A DNA stretch of 64,000 nt from Nonomuraea sp. NBC_00507. Lineage in GTDB: Bacteria > Actinomycetota > Actinomycetes > Streptosporangiales > Streptosporangiaceae. Shown here in pieces: positions 60,180 through 64,000 of the stretch; within the stretch, counting starts at the first letter, position 1; each line of letters begins with the position of its first letter. A model generated the notes under the pieces. It was given only the letters and a program-made list of their open reading frames with translations. It searched no databases and was not told the origin of the DNA. The stretch lies in contig NZ_CP107853.1 in NCBI RefSeq assembly GCF_036013525.1, forward strand, positions 10,540,001 through 10,604,000. The letters are read 5' to 3'. The translations under genes and the position numbers were made by a program.

Positions 60180-62042
60180 TCATCGGTACGCGCTCGCCTG
60201 GAGGGTGTAGAGGTCGGCGTAGAGCCCGTCGACCGACATCAGCGTCTCGTGGTCACCCTGCTCCACCACCTTTCCGTGGTCGAGGACGTAGATGCGGTCG
60301 GCGTAGCGGACGCTGGCCAGGCGGTGGGTGATGAGCAGGACGGTGCGGCCGTCGGCATGGCTTCGGATGCGCTCGAAGAGGGCGTGTTCGGCGCGGGCGT
60401 CGAGTGCGGCGGTGGGCTCGTCGCAGATGAGCAGGTCGGCGTCGCGGTGGAAGCCGCGGGCCACGGCGATGCGCTGCCATTGGCCGCCGGACAGCTCGTG
60501 CCCGTCCTTGAAGCGGCGGTCGAGGAGGGTGCGGTAGCCGTGCGGCAGTCCGGCGACGACCTCGTCCGCACCCGCGACCGCGGCGGCCGCGTGCAGGGCG
60601 GGCTCGCCCATGTCAGTGCCCATCGTGATGTTGTAGCGGGCGGTCAGGGGCCAGCGGGTGTGGTCCTGGGCGATCACGGCCGTGCGCCGGCGCAACTGCT
60701 CCGGGTCGACCTGTCTGAGGTCGGTGTCGTCCCAGAAGACCGTGCCGGAGTCCGGCTCGTAGAGGCCTGAGAGGATCTTGGCGAGGGTGGTCTTGCCTGA
60801 GCCGTTCTCGCCGACGAAGGCGATCACTTCGCCCTGCTTGATCTCGATGGTCACCTCGCGCAGGGCCGGCTCCTTCGCGCCGGGGTAGGTGAACGTCACG
60901 TCTCTGGCGGTGATGCGCTCGAAGCCGTCCGGGGCCGCGGCCGGGCGCGGGGCGCTCAGGCGGCGCTCCGCCTCGGCGCAGAACTCCAGGAAGTCGGTGA
61001 AGTAGAGCCCCTGCTCGTAGAGACGGTTGGTGGCGAACATCAGGCTGGCGAGCGAGGTCTGCCCCGACCTGATGGCCAGGACCGCCGTGCCGGCCACGGC
61101 CAGCGGGATCGCGGCGATCGCCAGGAGCACACCGAGCGCGACGTAGACCAGGGCGGTGCCGAGGCCGCCGAACGCCTCGCCGGCGAGCCTGGTGATCGTC
61201 TGCCGCTTGACCAGCTTGAGCATCACGTCCTGCTCTGCCGTGGCCACGGCGTCGTACATGCGCAGCAGGAAACGGCGCATGGTGAACGAGCGGACCTCGG
61301 CGGCGGGCTCGCGGTCGGCCAGGAGCTCGGCGATGATCCACTTGCGGCGGCGGGCCGGGATGAGGCCGTACATCGTGGAGTAGCGCATGCGTGCGCTGCG
61401 GACCGCGGCCCACGCGTCCGGCAGCACCGCCAGCAGGAGCAGCGGGAGCAGCACCGGGTGGAGGATGCCCAGCACGCCGGCCGCCGCGGCGATGCCGACC
61501 GCGGCCGTGACCACGTCCACCGCCGCGGACACCACCCAGTCGGCCGTGGCCAGGCCCCGGCCTCTGGCGCGTTCCAGGGCGTCGTGGAACTCCGGGTCGT
61601 CGAAGGACACGAGCTCCACCCGGCTGGTCAGGCCGTAGAGCCGCTCTTCCGAGGCCCGTTGGATCTGGGGCGTGAGGCGCGCCTCGGCCCAGCCGGCGCC
61701 TGCCTGCGTCACCGTGCGCACGACCGCTGCCGCGCCCACCAGCAGCAGGCTGGGCAGCGCCGCCATCACGCGGTCGGGCGTCGGGCCTTCATTGAAGAGC
61801 GCGGTGAGCACGCCGGTCGTGGCCAGCAGGCCGAACGCCGTGAACACCCCGCCGAGGAGGTTGAGCGAGATCGTTGCCACGGTGTCGCGCGGGCTGGCTT
61901 GCCAGGCCATGCGCATTGCCTGGGCGATGAGCGAGGGCAACCGCCTGGCGATGGCCAGGAAGCCGACCTCCGCCATCTTGTCGCTGTGGGCGTGCCAGTC
62001 GGGGAGAGAGATTTCGCCGAGTTCCAGGGGCTCGTCGGGCAT
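60180..62042 (-). CDS. ABC exporter half-transporter (SaV/lantibiotic-exporter-like fusion)
   Basis: The 620-residue protein has a 60-residue cytoplasmic leader, six membrane helices and an ATPase with Walker A GENGSGKTT, signature LSGGQWQRIAVAR, Walker B LLICDEPTAALD and H-loop ITHRLASVRYAD. It resembles the pair at 42816-46279 but is alone and so likely a homodimer. A perfect palindrome (62052-62065) just upstream may control it. No clear ribosome site precedes the ATG. The cargo is unknown. Confidence 0.85.
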   Translation of the reverse strand: MPDEPLELGEISLPDWHAHSDKMAEVGFLAIARRLPSLIAQAMRMAWQASPRDTVATISLNLLGGVFTAFGLLATTGVLTALFNEGPTPDRVMAALPSLLLVGAAAVVRTVTQAGAGWAEARLTPQIQRASEERLYGLTSRVELVSFDDPEFHDALERARGRGLATADWVVSAAVDVVTAAVGIAAAAGVLGILHPVLLPLLLLAVLPDAWAAVRSARMRYSTMYGLIPARRRKWIIAELLADREPAAEVRSFTMRRFLLRMYDAVATAEQDVMLKLVKRQTITRLAGEAFGGLGTALVYVALGVLLAIAAIPLAVAGTAVLAIRSGQTSLASLMFATNRLYEQGLYFTDFLEFCAEAERRLSAPRPAAAPDGFERITARDVTFTYPGAKEPALREVTIEIKQGEVIAFVGENGSGKTTLAKILSGLYEPDSGTVFWDDTDLRQVDPEQLRRRTAVIAQDHTRWPLTARYNITMGTDMGEPALHAAAAVAGADEVVAGLPHGYRTLLDRRFKDGHELSGGQWQRIAVARGFHRDADLLICDEPTAALDARAEHALFERIRSHADGRTVLLITHRLASVRYADRIYVLDHGKVVEQGDHETLMSVDGLYADLYTLQASAYR

Positions 62043-62051
62043 ACCGTGAGT

Positions 62052-62065
62052 GTGCCCGCGGGCAC
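62052..62065. promoter_or_regulatory. Perfect 14-base palindrome upstream of the ABC gene
   Basis: GTGCCCGCGGGCAC lies 9 bases before the ABC exporter start codon. A second small hairpin (CTCCG-TAA-CGGAG, 62077-62089) sits at the end of the upstream hydrolase gene. Either could end transcription or bind a regulator. Confidence 0.4.
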
Positions 62066-62089
62066 TGACAGTTTCGCTCCGTAACGGAG

Positions 62090-63124
62090 TCAGCTCGCCG
62101 CGGGGATGCTCTCGATCGTGTCACGGAACTCGCCGAGCGCCCGGACGTACTGTGCGGGTTTGAAGAAGTGGATCACGTGGTTGGCGTGGACGCGGAGGTA
62201 GCGGGCGTGCGGGACCAGCTCCATGATCCGGGCGGCGTCCTGGTCGTCCATGGCGCCCACCAGGCCGCGGCGGGGATCGCGGAACCAGTCGGCGTGCATG
62301 ACCAGCACGGGGCAGCGGACGCGGGCGAGCGCCTCGGCGTGGTCCAGGCCCTCGTACATGCGGCCGTCGACGAACGCGCGCGCGAAGTCCGGGTCGAACA
62401 TCGACAGCGACAGGAACATGACCCGCGCCACCAGCGGCATGAAGCGGAGATCCACCGGTTCCCCGGGGTGTTTGTGCTGAAATTTCGTGATCCGCCGGGA
62501 GAGGTAGTTGAGGAACCATTCGGGCATCTTGCGCTCGGACCCGTCGGGCTCCGGCTTGGTGACGCCTCTGAGGTAGTCGGCCAGATCGCGGCCGTCCAGG
62601 TCACCCAGCACGGCCGCGGCGTGCACCAAACCCTCGTAGACGTAACGGTCGTGCTCCTTGAACCGGAGCATCTCCGCCGAGAACACGGGAGCGTCCTCCA
62701 GCACCACCGCGGAGACGAGGTCGGGGGCGTTGGCCGCGCACCACAACGCGATGATTCCGCCCGAGGAGTTGCCCGCCACGATCGCCGGCCGCCCGACCAC
62801 GCCCCGCAGGAAGGCGCGCATGTCCTCGCCGAGGCTCCGCCAGCAGTAGTCGCCCGGCGTCCAGGTGGACCTGCCATGTCCGCGCACGTCCACCGCGTAC
62901 ACCTGGAACCGGGTCGACAGCGCGGGCATGACCCGCTGATAGCTCTGCCAGACGCCGGTCTGGGCCGGCACGAGCACCAGCGGCGGCCCGCTGTCCGGGC
63001 CGACGGCGTAGTTGATCCGCACCGTGCCGGTGTCGAACTCCCGCTCCGTGAAACCCGCCCGCCGCACCTTCTTGATCTTGATGGGCGCCTGCCCGCCCTC
63101 GTACGGATTCCGTTCCCCGGTCAC
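62090..63124 (-). CDS. Alpha/beta hydrolase
   Basis: The 344-residue protein has a typical core: LVLVPAQTGVWQSYQRVMPAL, VDVRGHGRST, the nucleophile elbow AGNSSGGIIAL, Asp near VLVMHADWFRD and the catalytic His in HANHVIHFFKP. A lid of about 100 residues follows the elbow. It is an esterase or epoxide-hydrolase-like enzyme of unknown substrate. Its GTG start overlaps the regulator stop in GTGA, so expression is coupled to the GbsR-type regulator. Confidence 0.85.
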   Translation of the reverse strand: MTGERNPYEGGQAPIKIKKVRRAGFTEREFDTGTVRINYAVGPDSGPPLVLVPAQTGVWQSYQRVMPALSTRFQVYAVDVRGHGRSTWTPGDYCWRSLGEDMRAFLRGVVGRPAIVAGNSSGGIIALWCAANAPDLVSAVVLEDAPVFSAEMLRFKEHDRYVYEGLVHAAAVLGDLDGRDLADYLRGVTKPEPDGSERKMPEWFLNYLSRRITKFQHKHPGEPVDLRFMPLVARVMFLSLSMFDPDFARAFVDGRMYEGLDHAEALARVRCPVLVMHADWFRDPRRGLVGAMDDQDAARIMELVPHARYLRVHANHVIHFFKPAQYVRALGEFRDTIESIPAAS

Positions 63125-63591
63125 GACGAATCCTCCTCCCAGCGCTGGAACAGCGGCGGGATCTCGCGTTCCAGCCAGGCGAACAACCGGTGGGCGTCGC
63201 GCACCCGGCCGGCCCGCTCGGGGTCATCCCGCAGGAGCTCCAGCCCCTCCGCGGTGATCTCGCTGAACTGGCCCAGGGCCTCCAGCTTGCGCCGCGCGAC
63301 CCGCTCCCACACGTCGTCCACGACGCGCAACCGCACCCCGCGCTCGGCGGGCCGGGTCACCGCACGTACGAACCCGCCGGCCTCCAGCACCCGCACCGCC
63401 GTGCTCAGGGACCCCTTGCTGGCGCCGATCGCCGCCGCGATCTGGGCGGCGGTCTGCTCGGGCGGGTCGCACACCATCAGCCAGCCCAGCACCCGCCCCG
63501 TGATCAGCGGCAGCCCGTTGTTCCTGGCGAAGAACGCCGCGACCTGCTCCACCCAGGCCAGCAGCTCCTCGTCCCCACGCTGTTCATCCAT
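63121..63591 (-). CDS. GbsR/MarR-family transcriptional regulator
   Basis: The 156-residue protein has the GbsR pattern: LAWVEQVAAFFARNNGLPLITGRVLGWLMV, then the winged HTH (TAAQIAAAIGASKGSLSTAVRVLEAGGFV) and a C-terminal helix (DAHRLFAWLEREIPPLFQRWEE). It probably represses its own operon with the hydrolase through the palindrome at 63600. No ribosome site is evident before the ATG at 63591; an in-frame TTG lies 6 bases upstream. Confidence 0.85.
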   Translation of the reverse strand: MDEQRGDEELLAWVEQVAAFFARNNGLPLITGRVLGWLMVCDPPEQTAAQIAAAIGASKGSLSTAVRVLEAGGFVRAVTRPAERGVRLRVVDDVWERVARRKLEALGQFSEITAEGLELLRDDPERAGRVRDAHRLFAWLEREIPPLFQRWEEDSS

Positions 63592-63599
63592 TGCCAATC

Positions 63600-63619
63600 A
63601 GTTTAGTCATTACTGAACT
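63600..63619. promoter_or_regulatory. MarR-type operator of the gbsR-like gene
   Basis: AGTTTAGTCATTACTGAACT is an A/T-rich 20-base palindrome (arms AGTT-T-AGT and ACT-G-AACT) in GC-rich DNA, 9 bases upstream of the start codon of the regulator gene. Confidence 0.65.
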
Positions 63620-63663
63620 CCAAGGGAACGGCCTTTCAAGCCGGATGTAAGTTTCACCGATGG

Positions 63664-63693
63664 TTGACTGGCCGATTTGAACGTTGCAATACT
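63664..63693 (+). promoter_or_regulatory. Promoter of the last, secreted-protein gene
   Basis: TTGACT (63664-63669), an 18-base spacer and AATACT (63688-63693) form a good housekeeping-type promoter. It gives a leader of about 130 bases. Confidence 0.5.
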
Positions 63694-63771
63694 CCGAGTC
63701 GAATCGGCCCGGCTTGCCCGCATCTGAACCCCTATATGCCGCTGTTTCCGCACGTCAGCGGCTTGTCGATG

Positions 63772-63787
63772 GATGAATCGATTCATC
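63772..63787. promoter_or_regulatory. Perfect 16-base palindrome in the leader of the last gene
   Basis: GATGAATCGATTCATC lies 42 bases upstream of the start codon of the secreted-protein gene. It is A/T-rich compared with its surroundings. It may be an operator placed downstream of the promoter. Confidence 0.5.
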
Positions 63788-63829
63788 AGGATGGCCGGCC
63801 GGATGCGGGCCCCATCACAGGAGCGATGT

Positions 63830-64000
63830 ATGGGAACCAGACAGGTAAGGCCCATCACCAGGCTCGGGACCGGCCTCGCGACGCTGGCCCTCACGGCCAC
63901 CGCGCTGTCCGCCCCGGCAGAGGCGCACTCCGCCACCGCCGGCGTGGCCGCGCGACACTCCGCGCTGGCCTGCGGCGACGGCACCGCGAACGCGGAGGCC
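63830..64000 (+). CDS. Secreted protein, N-terminal part only
   Basis: The gene runs off the window. An ATG with AGGAGCGATGT upstream opens a Sec signal: VRPITRLGTGLATLALTATALSAPAEA, with a likely cut after AEA. The 30 mature residues seen (to ALACGDGTANAEA) include one Cys and are not enough to name a family. Confidence 0.65.
   Translation, partial: MGTRQVRPITRLGTGLATLALTATALSAPAEAHSATAGVAARHSALACGDGTANAEA

Overview
The window is high-GC DNA with dense genes, many GTG starts, frequent 1-10 base overlaps between neighbours, a WhiB-type gene, SigB/SigF-type stress regulation and a mycothiol-type maleylpyruvate isomerase relative. This points to a filamentous actinomycete. The mix of secreted glycosidases, FIMAH-tailed PQQ-sugar dehydrogenase, LacI/ROK regulators and sugar ABC importers looks like Streptosporangiales (Nonomuraea-like), but that placement is inference. 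I found no rRNA, tRNA, CRISPR array or intact transposase.

Layout. 1-6.9 kb: DNA glycosylase end, CoA-binding protein, secreted unknown protein, amino-acid-oxidase-like flavoenzyme, and a three-gene overlapping hydrolase/MFS/hydrolase operon divergent from its TetR repressor, with two operator copies between them. 6.9-16 kb: a pseudogene scar, a TIGR03084-like protein, a secreted trypsin-like protease, flavoproteins, a SigB/SigF/SigG-type sigma factor with a terminator in its leader, a MetE-like protein, an HTH protein, a STAS anti-anti-sigma factor and an MHS-family transporter. 16-20 kb: a lipoprotein, then a three-gene operon (DapB-fold oxidoreductase, AhpD-like protein, exported cholesterol oxidase) preceded by a KstR2-like palindrome.

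20-27 kb: the most interesting block. An IclR regulator, a five-gene minus-strand operon (CaiB-type CoA transferase, citryl-CoA-lyase-like protein, LigB, LigA, zinc/quinone oxidoreductase) and a divergent amidohydrolase share three copies of one operator. I read it as a single regulon for an unrecognised ring-cleavage pathway that ends in CoA chemistry. 27-34 kb: LacI repressor and an ABC importer/alpha-L-rhamnosidase operon with LacI-type palindromes. 34-42.5 kb: EEP-family membrane protein, GH39-like lipoprotein, very large PQQ-sugar dehydrogenase, TAT-exported isomerase-fold protein and ROK repressor.

42.5-49.7 kb: a paired ABC exporter, then a lower-GC segment with small HATPase, WhiB, GntR and PP2C genes, repeated operator-like boxes and a ribbon-helix-helix antitoxin-like protein. 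This may be accessory DNA. 49.9-52.2 kb: SDR enzyme and SpoIIE/GAF phosphatase, with gene-decay scars. 52.2-59.2 kb: BxlR-like LacI repressor and GH3 enzyme divergent from a complete sugar ABC importer, a xylo-oligosaccharide uptake-and-hydrolysis unit. 59.2-64 kb: membrane protein, a deletion scar joining an erythromycin-esterase start to a LuxR tail, an ABC exporter, a GbsR/MarR regulator with a coupled hydrolase, and the start of a secreted protein.
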